This document shows, one piece after another, positions 1-10,568 of a stretch of 64,000 nt of DNA. Position 1 is the stretch's first letter. Each line of letters starts with the position of its first letter. The notes beneath the pieces were generated by a model. It was not told the origin of the DNA. It made no database searches and worked only from the letters and a program-made list of their open reading frames with translations. A program made the position numbers and the translations under genes. The DNA comes from Calcarisporiella thermophila CBS 279.70 (Eukaryota > Calcarisporiellomycota): contig NW_027192206.1 in NCBI RefSeq assembly GCF_041956535.1, positions 167,149-231,148 on the forward strand. Reading direction: 5' to 3'.

Positions 1-463
1 CACACAAAATATTAGTAAAAAAGAGTGCAATACGCAATTTGTGAAAACTGTCTATATAAGTGGCATATCTGTAAAGGACATTGCAACACTTTTTCCAACT
101 TTAACCTCCCAGCATTATAGTTTTTCTTTTTTAAACATGGATATCACGTATTAATAAAACTAGTCTCAATGTTGTACATTTTTACAATAATATTCCGATC
201 CATTCTTCTAGGGTAGCTATTGATTAATTAATTAATATAGGAAATATGACATATCATTGCAACAGTTTTTCGGCAACCTGTATATATGTTTTTCATTCAT
301 GGAGAAATATAAATCACTTAAATCACTTTTAATTGTAGCAGGCTCTAACTTTCACACGAATGACCGAAATACCTCACGGAATTTTGCGCTTCATAGTAAC
401 ATGGTTAGATGTTATCTTTTAGCATATGTGAAATTTTTCTCTAATCAAAGTTAGAAATTTCAG
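1..463. other. AT-rich flank upstream of the NB-ARC gene
   Basis: AT-rich DNA with no convincing coding sequence; a short open frame at 257-454 has no recognisable domain. A pyrimidine-rich tract ending in TTTCAG at 458-463 looks like a 3' splice site just before the NB-ARC reading frame. The first exon of that gene could therefore lie in this flank or to the left of the window. Confidence 0.5.
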
Positions 464-3400
464 AGAAAAGATTCCAACGTGTTTTGGCCAAAATCAGTTC
501 GAAATAATCGGTTTGTCGATCGCCCCGAAGTTTTTAAGAAGCTGAATGAAGCCGTTGCGTTAGAGATGAAACAAAAGTTTCGGAAGCCAATTGCTCTTTG
601 TGGGATGGGTGGGGCTGGAAAATCACAAATCGCACTCGAGTTTTGCTACCGTTCCAGGGAAAATTTTCAGTATATTTTTTGGTTAGAAGCTGACAATGAG
701 ACTTCCTTGCAGAATAGTTTCAAAGAAATGGCGGAACTACTTGGAGTTTTGAGCTCCACCGCGAATACAAGCACAACTGCTCTGCACATGATCTTGTGGC
801 TACAGAACAATACAGAGTGGTTACTTATTTATGACAACGCAGATGATTTTTCTATGGGCAACAAGTCTGATAAAAATTTCTTGCAGAAAAACTATTTCCC
901 CAAAGATGGCCAAGGAATCATTTTGATGACTACTCGCAATGGCAACCCAGGGACAACAGGAGGTCACGTTATTAATCTAGATGAGCTAAAAATGGATGAA
1001 AAGGCTGCACTCACACTTTTGCTCAGAGAAGATTGTAGAACGCCTCCGACTTGCGCATTAAAACTTCTAGAAGAACTTGAATACCTACCGCTTGCTATTG
1101 ATTTGGCCGGGGCATTCATGAGGGAATTCGATACTTCCATTGAGGACTTTTGTGCCCAATATAAGAGGAATTGCATGGACTTCATCAATTTCTACGACTT
1201 GTCACCAAGCGATATTCAGGAGCTGACTCAAACACCTTATGGAAAAACAATTTTGACCGTGTGTGCAGACACGTTCACTCGGCTTAAAAATGAAAGCCCC
1301 AATATCGGCATAATAGCGGAGAGATCTCTTCAGGTTATCGCATTGTTATATCCTGATAATATCCCACTCGAACTATTATACAAACATGCTCACACCATAA
1401 TCGACGATACTGAAGTATCAAGTGCTAATAAACCCTCCGCCGAAAGGCACCAGCGACTCTTAGCCGTAGCTATCAACAAACTCCAGAAGTTCTCTTACAT
1501 TCGAAAATTGAGCGTGAAAGGAAATGACACTGAAAAGTTATATAAAGACAGCGTATCCGTTCATCGATTAGTTCAGAAAGTGCTCCTTTTGAGCATGAAT
1601 TATGAGGAAAAGTTGAAATGGTGCGAAAAGCTCATAGCCACACTGAGATGCGAAGTTCCCGTTAATTATAGAGTTGTCAACGAGGGCCATCGGAGGATCA
1701 TGGAAACTTTAACCCCACATATTCAACATTTATTCCAACAATATTTTGAGTGTAAAAGGTATACTGAGTCTAAATTATATACAACACCTACCATTGCAGC
1801 AGATATAACCCTATTGCTTTCCCCTACGGTGATATTTCTTGCGAGAAGAGAACAGTTTGAAGATATTGAGGCGCTCGCTGAACTTGCAATTTTGAGTTCA
1901 ATTGAAGCAAATGGTGAAGAGCACTTGGATACAGCAAGGTCTGAGAGCAATATGATGTATGTATTGTCAATGAAAGGCCAATTTGTGGAGGCGAAAGTAC
2001 ATGGAGAAAAGGCATTTTCAATCCGTAAAAAGGAGCTTGGTATTGAAAATACTCTCACCCTTTCCTCTCTTCACCACCTTGATTTTGTTTACTCGCGTCT
2101 TGAGAAATTTGATGAAGCTGTGAAACTTTTAAGAGAGGCTGCGAAAGTAGGCGATCACAGTGCTATATCTGAACTGGCATATACATATTCTCACGTTTTA
2201 ACCTCGGACGAACACTATCACTGGATTAGAGCGCTTGAGAAGTATAATGAGAAAAATGCTAGTGACATCAACTCGATTCACCCATGGTATTTAGAACGCC
2301 TCTCCTCCAATGAGTATGGTGATATAGATCTCAATCCTCTTCATCTGGCTTTGCAAGACGGTGATGTTAGCATTATTGAGAATTTTCGAGAAGATTTCAA
2401 GAAATATGCGAATATGGGGGATAGATACAAGCAAACCCCCTTTCACTATGCCTCAAGGAATGGGCAAATAGGCACCGTCAAGTTGCTAATTAATGAATTG
2501 TGCGCGAGGCCGAATGTGCTAGACAATTTTTCCAGGACCCCTTTGCATTTTGCAGTGGAGCATGGTCATGACGATGTGATAATTCTGCTCGTGGAAAATT
2601 ATAGCGCTGATGTGAATGCTAAAGATAAAATTTCAAGAACAGCATTGCATTATGCTGCTGCAAAAGGGCACGTTAAAATACTAAAGCAGTTGTTGGAAAA
2701 TTATTGTGCAAATGTGAATGCTACAGACAAGTTTGGACAGACACCATTGCACTGTGCAGCATCGAATGGACACACGGAGGTAATGAAGCAGTTGTTGGAA
2801 AATCATAATGCAGATGTGAATGCTACAAACTTGGGTGGACATACACCTTTGCACAAGGCTGTGGTGTTTGGACATTTGGAGGTAGTGAAGCAGTTGGTGG
2901 AAAATTATAGTGCAGATGTGAATGCTACAGACAAGTGTGGACAGACGCCATTGCACAATGCTGCGATGTTNNNNNNNNNNNNNNNNNNNNNNNNNNNNNN
3001 NNNNNNNNNNNNNNNNNNNNNNNNNNNNNNNNNNNNNNNNNNNNNNNNNNNNNNNNNNNNNNNNNNNNNNNNNNNNNNNNNNNNNNNNNNNNNNNNNNNN
3101 NNNNNNNNNNNNNNNNNNNNNNNNNNNNNNNNNNNNNNNNNNNNNNNNNNNNNNNNNNNNNNNNNNNNNNNNNNNNNNNNNNNNNNNNNNNNNNNNNNNN
3201 NNNNNNNNNNNNNNNNNNNNNNNNNNNNNNNNNNNNNNNNNNNNNNNNNNNNNNNNNNNNNNNNNNNNNNNNNNNNNNNNNNNNNNNNNACAAGTGTGGA
3301 CAGACGCCATTGCACAATGCTGCGATGTTTGGATGTATGGAGGTAGTGAAGCATTTGGTGGAAAATTATAGTGCAAATGTGAATGCTACAGAAAAGTTTG

Positions 3401-3765
3401 GACAGACACCATTGCACAAAGCTGCGAGATTTGGATGTATGGAGGTTGTGAAGCATTTGGTGGAAAATTATTGTGCAAATGTGAATGCTACAGACATGGA
3501 TGGACAGACACCATTGCACGAAGCTGCGAGGCTTGGACATATGGAGGTAGTGGAGCAGTTGGTGGGAAATTATAGTGCAGATGTGAATGCTACAGACAAG
3601 TGTGGACAGACACCATTGCACTCTGCAGCATCACATAGACACACGAAGGTAGTGAAGCAGTTGGTGGAAAAGTATGATACTGATGTGTGCGCTACGAACG
3701 GGAGTGGATGGACCACTTTGCGTTGTGCTTCAGAAGGAGGACATATAGAAATAATGAAAGAGTGA
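464..3765 (+). CDS. NB-ARC / TPR / ankyrin-repeat receptor-like protein (5' end uncertain, internal gap)
   Basis: STAND-class, NLR-like architecture in three parts. The N-terminal NB-ARC ATPase has a Walker A P-loop GMGGAGKS (about 600-625), a hydrophobic Walker B strand ending LLIYDNADD, and a later GLPLA-like turn read as LPLAI. A middle part has kinesin-light-chain-type TPR helices (about 1900-2130). The C-terminal part has many ankyrin repeats with the TPLH signature from about 2330. In fungi such proteins are thought to act in non-self recognition or heterokaryon incompatibility; ligand and output here are unknown. There is no ATG before the NB-ARC frame: an in-frame TAG at 452-454 is followed by an acceptor-like TTTCAG, so at least one upstream exon is inferred. 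A run of 319 N interrupts the ankyrin array, and the frame differs on its two sides as written. The frame ends at TGA 3763-3765, but ankyrin-like sequence continues beyond it in broken form. Confidence 0.8.
2690..3700 (+). repeat. Tandem 102-bp ankyrin-coding units
   Basis: Successive units of about 102 bp (34 codons, roughly VNATDKxGQTPLHxAAxxG) are nearly identical at the DNA level, unlike the diverged ankyrins at 2330-2690. This level of identity suggests recent unit duplication or gene conversion, as reported for fungal NLR repeat domains. The assembly gap lies inside this array. Confidence 0.85.
2971..3289. other. Assembly gap (319 N) with identical flanks
   Basis: Positions 2971-3289 are N. 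The 40 bases before the gap (2931-2970) are identical to the 40 bases after it (3290-3329). Merging those two copies keeps the ankyrin reading frame open, whereas the stated gap length shifts it. The gap size is therefore probably not biological; the true content may be zero or any whole number of repeat units. Confidence 0.9.
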
Positions 3766-4430
3766 TAAATAATGTGAAAATTATGTGCGATCTAAGGTAA
3801 GAATTGAAATGACGCTATTTCATTGTGCTATAGGCAAAGATAGTGTTGAAGCTTTAGAGCTGCTTGGGAGGATAGGAATTTTAGACGTTAATGCAAAGGA
3901 CTGGGATGGATGGGTACCGCAACATTACACAGTGAAGGATGGTTATATCGAGTTTATTATAAAGCTCGTGGATAACTATGATACTGAAGAATTATAAGAC
4001 AATTAGCGGATCGACACCGTTGCACCTTGCTGCGACAAAGGGGAAATTCCGGATTATGAAGCATTTAACGAAAGAGTATAATGCGGGTGTGGATGTTGTA
4101 AAAGAGTTTGGATATACACCAATACACTGTGTCGCTAAAAATGGACATTGGGATGTCGTAAAAGCAGTTGATAGAATATTATAATGTGGATATCAATACC
4201 AGAGACAAAGAAGGTTGGACTTGTCACGTGCAATGGACACCTGGACATCCTGAAATGGCTGGCAGAGGAACGCTATTGAAATACGAAAACCAATGATAAA
4301 AATTGGTCCACTTCATTGCAGTTGGCCACGTGGAAAGGCAATTATTGGAAATTTATGATGCAGATATACAGATTAAGGACAGTTATGGATGGAAAGCACA
4401 GAATTGGGCGTCTTTGAAAGGGTGAACTGC
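3766..4430 (+). pseudogene. Decayed ankyrin-repeat tail of the NB-ARC gene
   Basis: After the stop at 3763-3765 the sequence still encodes ankyrin-like peptides in shifted frames: 3812-3997 (FHCAIGKDSVEALELLG, then LDVNAKDWDGW), 3978-4184 (STPLHLAATKGKFRIMKHL, then YTPIHCVAKNGHWDVVKA), and weaker traces to about 4430. Several stops and frameshifts separate them. It reads as a formerly longer ankyrin array now in decay, either the old 3' end of the same gene or part of a neighbouring copy. Confidence 0.75.
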
Positions 4431-5215
4431 GGTTCATAGGCAACTAGAAACATACCAAGAGACAAGACCATCAGAAAAGGATGTAATCAAGTTCGAATAT
4501 TCAACTGCAAATTGAAGCGATCCTATATTTTCACCTATTATTATTTTTGTAAATATTTGTTATCTTCACAAATTCTCATTGGTATTATTTGGCATATGGG
4601 AAGCATTATTAGGTTATCTACCCTATATGTTTCTATAATTTAATAGAAAAGTTGAAATTGTGATAGTTATTGTGTATATATGCAGATTGAACCTTTATAT
4701 CATCCAACACTCTGGTAAATGCAAGAGTTCTTCTGATATATTGAACCTATTTTTTAGCTCTAACATCAGACATTGGTTTACTCTTTAACTGAGAGCAGAC
4801 ATTAAATAAATCCTGTCCTCTAGAAAATAGTAATCTAAGATCCTCTTCCGGTAAGTTTGATTTCAAGAAAGTTACCCTCTTAATCTTCAAAGAATTTTGA
4901 ATTTTAAAACATAATTATCATCTTCTTAATAATAAGAGCGTATATTGATAAGCTCCAGTTCAATTAGTGGAGCATAGTGGGTATGTTAATTCTTGATACA
5001 TTCTCTGTAAAGAATATAGCTTACATTTAACAAGTTTAGAAAAAATAGATATCGTTCTTTTAGCATCTAGTAATCACTGCCTAATCAGCAGTCCACAAAA
5101 TAATAGGATTGCTAAAAAATACAGTCGATAAATAATTATAGATAACCTAGAGGGAAGGGATGATGGATTGTAACCCTCATAACAACTATTTTCTCCTATT
5201 AAAGAGTCAGTAACT
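4431..5215. other. AT-rich intergenic region
   Basis: No open frame or domain recognised. It separates the 3' end of the ankyrin relic from the 3' end of the minus-strand P450, so it is a convergent 3' flank. Nothing further is seen in it. Confidence 0.5.
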
Positions 5216-7118
5216 TCACTTTTTCATAGATATGAGTATCTCTCCTGCTGGTTTTGGTGAATTCTTATCGGGACGAAATGGAGTTGACGTATCCGCAAGG
5301 CGGAACTCATATCGCCTCAATAAAACAATGCATAGGTTCTTAATCGCATTTATGGCGAACCTCCTACCCGGACACGTATGCTAAATGAAAAAAAAAAAAG
5401 TATGCCAATTATTTTTCTCATTGAGACGATTCTTAAATATCCACAATCTAACCGGTCCCATGCCAAAAAGCTACTCAAGCAAAACATGCTTTCATGAGCC
5501 AAATTTCAGGAACTATTGTAATAACAGGACTTACGATATAATCCTCGCTCGGCTTCGTGGATGTTTTTGAGGTTCCTACCCACCGCCATGGATTAAAATC
5601 TTTGTCCATGTTTTTTTCCTCTGCAGAATAGTGCGCAGACATCATGTTCATATGTATATGTGTTCCTTTTGGGATATCAAACCCATTGTTTAGCTTAATA
5701 TTTGTTAGAGCTTTATGGGGAATCCAAAGAAAAGGGTGCTGCTTCCTCAGCGTCTCTCGCACAAATGAATCAAGCTTGACCATTTGATTCAACGTGGTTT
5801 CCGTGAGCTCGCCATTGAATTCATTTTGCTCCGCAAGGAGTTCAGGGCCAAGTTTATCATAGAATCTGGCTAGCGTATAGAACACGTAATTGGCATTGAG
5901 GACTATGGGGCTCGCTTGAAAATAAAAAAAATCGAAATTAGACAGAGGTTATTGTCGAATAAATAGATATCCAGGTTACTGGAAGGATAAACGGTTGCAT
6001 GAATCCTTTTTACGACATTATCGATATAGAAATTATCGGCAGGCAAGGTTTCAATCAATTCTTGCAAAAAATCGCTCTATAAATATGGAGGGGAGAACGA
6101 ATGTATATAGAAGAGAAATTTAAACCAAATCAACTCCGTTCCAAACCAAAAACCACAATGCTTTACTTACCGGACGCTCCCAGTTAGGATTTTCCTTGGC
6201 TTCCTGCACTCGTCGTTCTATTTCTGGCTTTATTAATCGACGCAGCTCACGCAAATGCTTCCCCGGCAATTCCAGATACCAATACATTAAGCGCTCTAGT
6301 ACTTTAAATTGCCTCAAGAGAGGTCTCTGATTATTCCGTAGTTCTGAATAGTATCTCCCATATTGTGCAATCATGCTGTTAAATAATAATATTAGCTCCG
6401 AATTTTGGCTTAATTCTTCTCCTACAATTGCCGAAGCATTCGAAGTGATTATAATATTGCGAATAGTATTGTAGCCGTCAATGACCTTTTCTCCTGTGAA
6501 AGAAGTGCCAATAAACTGATCGCAAGCTTTTTCAATTCTATGTGAAACGCGCAATGTCATGGTTTCAAGTTTGGAGTTAATATGTTTTCTGATAAAAGTC
6601 CCAAAGTGGCTGGGATCTTGGGTATTTCCAGGAAAACGAATTAATTCTCGCAACATTGAATACTAAGAATTCAAATCCAACTTGCTTAGTTTGTTCCATT
6701 TAATTTCGTGATGACCCGATCACTCGAATATACTTACGTCTCTCAACGCCTGTACAAAGCTAGCATTCTTACTCAGCATAATAGACGGGGCAATGGATTT
6801 ATCGACCACTACGATTTCACGATCATTAAACTTCATTCGAAATACAGGGCCATAGACAGCGGTGCACTGTTCAAGGAATTCTTGCGGGGCTGTGTCGAAA
6901 TCCTTTATCTTGCTAGGAAGGGAATCCAATGAGACCGCTGGCGGGAGATTATACTAAATCAAGCAACTCAGTAATTTTTCTCAACTAAGAAAGCTAAAAT
7001 GTATTGGTACTTTGCGAGTCCAGAAAACACAATTAATTACATAGCCCAACCCGAAGATAACGAAAGCGCTCAGAAGCGCGGGAAGGATGTCGATACTCTG
7101 TAGAATCGGCCCACTCAT
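5216..7118 (-). CDS. Cytochrome P450, with a damaged haem-binding exon (possible recent pseudogene)
   Basis: A multi-exon P450 reads from ATG 7118. Exons: 7118-7011 (short N-terminus with a membrane helix, LPALLSAFVIFGLGYVINCV), 6953-6738, 6662-6171, 6076-5980 (I-helix region, IHATVYPS), 5914-5535 (ExxR as ETLR, PERF-like FNPWRW) and 5380-5216. The last exon holds HTCPGRRFA with the haem cysteine, then an intact C-terminus to TGA 5216-5218. All these junctions keep phase. The haem-loop start should lie between the last two: FLKFGS is readable at about 5512-5495, but a TGA stands where the glycine codon is expected and no good donor follows. The flanking 22-nt GTAAGT..ATAG would be an abnormally short intron. 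The family is an ER membrane haem-thiolate mono-oxygenase; substrate unknown. It may be a young pseudogene, or sequence error or unusual splicing may explain it. Confidence 0.75.
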
Positions 7119-8198
7119 TTGATAATGTAAGCCAATCTCTTTCGCGCATGAAAGCAACCCTCGAACTTAAAGCTAGCGAGCCATACCACTTGAATTTAAA
7201 TATCTCAACGGAATCTCCGGAAATCGAATTCCCAGAGGTCACGATTCATGCACTTAATAGGAAAGATGAAAATTACACGTTAAGCGGGAGATTCGGGAGC
7301 TGTGAGAATTCTGATTAAGCCCAGGAGTAGGATTAGTTTGAAAGTACGGTTGACGTGCCATTCATCCTTTTCTCACACATAATAATATTTATTATTGAGT
7401 GCTTCGCAATATCTAAACTAAATGCTTGGAAGAGCCACAGGTATAGGAAGATGTTCTCAATTACACAAAATGCCATAATCTACAAATCTGGTTAGTGCCG
7501 CTTCTGTCGATGATCTAATAAAATGATTCGGCTAATTATGTTAATGGGTTGTTATTTTGTGTAGTGAAATATGACAAGGCTTCTGAGAACGCTGTAACCA
7601 AATGATCTTACTAAGTGCGCGATCCAAACACTCACAATCGAAAAGATAGAACATATTCGAGTTTTTTATATAAATATCTATAATATTGGCTAGCACAGTT
7701 AAACAATGGGTCAGAAAGTATATCCCCCCATTTTGAATATCCCAGTAAGTTGTCCTACTGTACTTTGAAGCTGTTGTTTAGCTTATTGTGATATATCTAT
7801 GCATCTCTCTATCGAAACATACTATCGTATTTTGAACCTTTATCCCTTTGAAATAAATGTAATGTTAAATTTGTTAGATCAAAAGTCAATTTCTACCCAA
7901 TGACGCCTTTACTTGTCTGCTCTTCAAGGTTGTAATACCCTCTAATATACAATGAGGGCTAACTGCATTATATGTAGCATTAATTTATTAAGATGACAAA
8001 ATATTGCCTGTATGCTCCTTGCCTATTCTCGTCCATGCACATCATATATTATTAATTCATACAAATTCCATAGCCCCTTGACAAGATAGAGTTCTCTTGG
8101 GATATTTTAGATCTTGCGAGCACATGCAATTAGAAATTTTACTGTAATACATATAACAAAATAAAAATATATTCCAATGTTCGAATATAGGGCCTGGT
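7119..8198. other. P450 upstream region and intergenic DNA
   Basis: About 1.1 kb of AT-rich DNA upstream of the P450 start and downstream of the hydrolase stop. The proximal part (7119 to about 7315) is of interest because a diverged copy of it, together with P450 exon 1, recurs at 48387-48700 on the other strand. No gene is recognised. Confidence 0.6.
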
Positions 8199-9140
8199 TT
8201 ATCTGTTTACGAAGTGCCTATCCAAAAATCTATAGGATGGTTCCACGAGTGCTTCGTATTCCGGATCCCCAGGCATTAATGTCAAGTAGAAGAGGTGATC
8301 TTTGCCTTCCGCTAGCAATAATTCATACGAAACACCAGCGTTTTTAAATGCCTCCGAGAGCTCTTTCGCCTCCGAACTGGGAACCGTTGAATCATCGCTC
8401 CCATGAAGAATGTAGGTTGGCGGATAGATAGAGGAGATGTTTTCTAATGCTGTCCAAGAAGCTAGATCCTCTCGCTTGGAGTCGTCCTTAGGATCGAAGC
8501 CAAGTATACTCTCTACCCATATGCCTTTCTGCCGCAAATATTCGTACAGTCTAAACCTGGGGTGAGTCAACAGATTTTCTGCGGTGAACGAGCACCCAGA
8601 TAGCGGACGTTTCGAATAAAGTTCTCTCCCAACACTGTCCGAAATCGGCTCTGAAAAAGTCATTTGAGGTTCTCGGAAAAATGGGCTTGCTAAATTGCCA
8701 CTGCCAGAGTAGTCGATTATTGCTTTTGGTTTTGGAGAAAACTTATATCCCGAAAGCAAAGCGAGAGTTGCACCCGCTGATGCTCCGAAAACCGCCACAT
8801 TATCGAGATCCAGAGGGCCAACCGTTTCAGATGCCTTTTGGTGCAACCACTTCCAGGCGTCCTCGCAATCTGTCCATAATTCATCAATATTGACCTCAGG
8901 TACAAGCCGGTAATCCACGGACATAAGAACCCAATTCCGTTTGATAATCTCTCCAATCTTGACCCCATCGATGGTTTCTCGACTCCCAAATACAAAGCCA
9001 CCTCCATGCATAAAGAATACTACTGGTCGACCATTTTCGGGGACCGGGAAAGCGCCGGGAAGGTATATGTCGATGTTGAGGGGTAGGTCATCTACAATTT
9101 TATAGACGACTGTGTGCTTGGTGAATTCTGGAGTAGACAT
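8199..9140 (-). CDS. Alpha/beta hydrolase, esterase/lipase (HGGG family)
   Basis: Single-exon 313-residue protein from ATG 9140-9138 (an in-frame TTG sits just before it). It has the hormone-sensitive-lipase-type oxyanion motif HGGGF near residue 45-49 and the nucleophile elbow GASAG with Ser121. A C-terminal Asp region (HGSDDSTVP) and a His (GKDHLF) complete a Ser-Asp-His triad. The family hydrolyses carboxyl esters of small or lipid substrates. No signal peptide is visible, so it is probably cytosolic. It lies next to a P450 in an accessory region, a common pairing in fungal detoxification or secondary metabolism, but no wider cluster is seen here. A perfect hairpin sits about 105 bp upstream of the start. 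Confidence 0.9.
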   Translation of the reverse strand: MSTPEFTKHTVVYKIVDDLPLNIDIYLPGAFPVPENGRPVVFFMHGGGFVFGSRETIDGVKIGEIIKRNWVLMSVDYRLVPEVNIDELWTDCEDAWKWLHQKASETVGPLDLDNVAVFGASAGATLALLSGYKFSPKPKAIIDYSGSGNLASPFFREPQMTFSEPISDSVGRELYSKRPLSGCSFTAENLLTHPRFRLYEYLRQKGIWVESILGFDPKDDSKREDLASWTALENISSIYPPTYILHGSDDSTVPSSEAKELSEAFKNAGVSYELLLAEGKDHLFYLTLMPGDPEYEALVEPSYRFLDRHFVNR

Positions 9141-9244
9141 CAAATAAAAAAGAAATGAAAAAGGAATGTAATCCTAAAGAATTCTTAAGTGTAAAATATA
9201 CCAAAAAAACGGTATAAATTTGGAGATGGTATATATAGGGTTAG

Positions 9245-9276
9245 GAGAACAAGAAGCAATTAAGCTTCTTGTTCTC
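9245..9276. repeat. Perfect 13-bp inverted repeat (6-nt loop) upstream of the hydrolase
   Basis: Left arm 9245-9257 (GAGAACAAGAAGC) and right arm 9264-9276 are exact reverse complements, separated by AATTAA. It lies 105 bp upstream of the hydrolase ATG. It could be a palindromic regulator-binding site or a structured 5' leader. Role unknown. Confidence 0.75.
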
Positions 9277-10417
9277 GCTTCTAGCCGAAAATCGGGGGGA
9301 ATATCGCGTCAAATCGACCATATTTATTTGGTTTATTTTTAAAGCCTCTTCCCACTAAATTTAGCTATTGGCCCAGTCACAACATCTAACAACATCGCCG
9401 AGAGTCGGATAGAATCTAGTTCAATATTGTATTGATGAGGAATCTAAAAAAGGTTAGTCCATCCTATTCAACAGACTCTTTTTCTGGCATTCCTTTTCTC
9501 GAATGCGGGCTCTTTTATTATAAAGTGGGGAAAGAAATCTATCTAAAGAATTAATAATTATTTCACTGTTATTAATTTTTCACAGTAAATTCAATTTTCA
9601 TTTCCTCCTCTCCATTCACGAATCAGCCTTTATGAATTTCTATATACGCTATTATTAGACGCCAATGAGTTCTCTTAGTAGAGTTTAAAGATCGGGTAGC
9701 TCGTTCTTTGGCTTCCAAAAAATTCCTAAGTGCCAGAAGTGAATTATTGGTCTGAAGATATTAATTGGGTCTCTATTGGACAAGGTTAGACATTTGAACA
9801 CTTTCGAACTCCGGATATGGACCCTATTTCATTAGTTTGGCAACTTACAGTGCGTGGTGAGTGATCCAAAAAGCAATAGGAAGACTCAGGTGATTTACTC
9901 CGAAGCAGCGGGCAATGGTGTGGTGTAGAAGTGATAATTTTACCGTCTGCTGTTGAGTTTATACGAAATACCAACTTATCTAAACTTCTTCACGAGTTCT
10001 TGCGATATTGAAGTGGATATTGCTGCTTTTCAGACCAAAACTTCAGCTAAAAGTAGGCATAGAGGTAATTTTGCAAGGTAATCGCCAAGAATAGGCGAAC
10101 TGGGCACCATTGTTGAAATCGATATAGCGATGAGTGTCTAACAAATTAAAATCTAGGTCACAAGAGTATTTGTCCTGGAATTATGTCGTGATATATTCTA
10201 GCCTTATGAGAAATGTTCTGTGCTGATTATATTTTCAAGGATGAATCAATCAACATAATCAAATTGTCAAATTGAAGAATACAATTTGTATAAAAATAAA
10301 ATTAAAACTTAGGCCACTTGCCACAAGAAGCACGATGAGAAAATGTTGCAGTAAGACTGCAATCTCACTTAGCTGCGCGCCAATATGGCTTAAATAAAGG
10401 AAACCGAAACGCTGGAG
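9277..10417. other. Intergenic DNA before the Tc1-like element
   Basis: AT-rich, with short chance open frames only (for example 9786-9974 minus) and no recognisable domain. Nothing else supported. Confidence 0.5.
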
Positions 10418-10429
10418 TATTGGGGATAT
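10418..10429 (+). repeat. Left terminal inverted repeat of the Tc1-like element
   Basis: Twelve bases including the presumed TA target duplication. The exact reverse complement is at 11388-11399. Confidence 0.75.
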
Positions 10430-10568
10430 TAGCCTCAATTTGCGGTCACGCTATGTGAAAAAAATCTCTTATCTAACCGTTCTTTGCTCAGTTATTTATT
10501 ACTCTCTCTCCTCGTTTATAAACAACAATTTCATCACTACTAGCGTTTTTTATTTTTTTTTTAAAAAA

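Noticed and set aside
2681-3621. Minus-strand repeat frames across the ankyrin array
   Set aside because: These are periodic antisense shadows of the 102-bp ankyrin units and include the N gap.
5513-5534. A 22-nt GTAAGT..ATAG intron in the P450 gene
   Set aside because: The borders look canonical and give the FLKFGS frame, but it is far below the 55-95 nt seen elsewhere, and the exon it creates still contains a stop. It is mentioned only as an anomaly.
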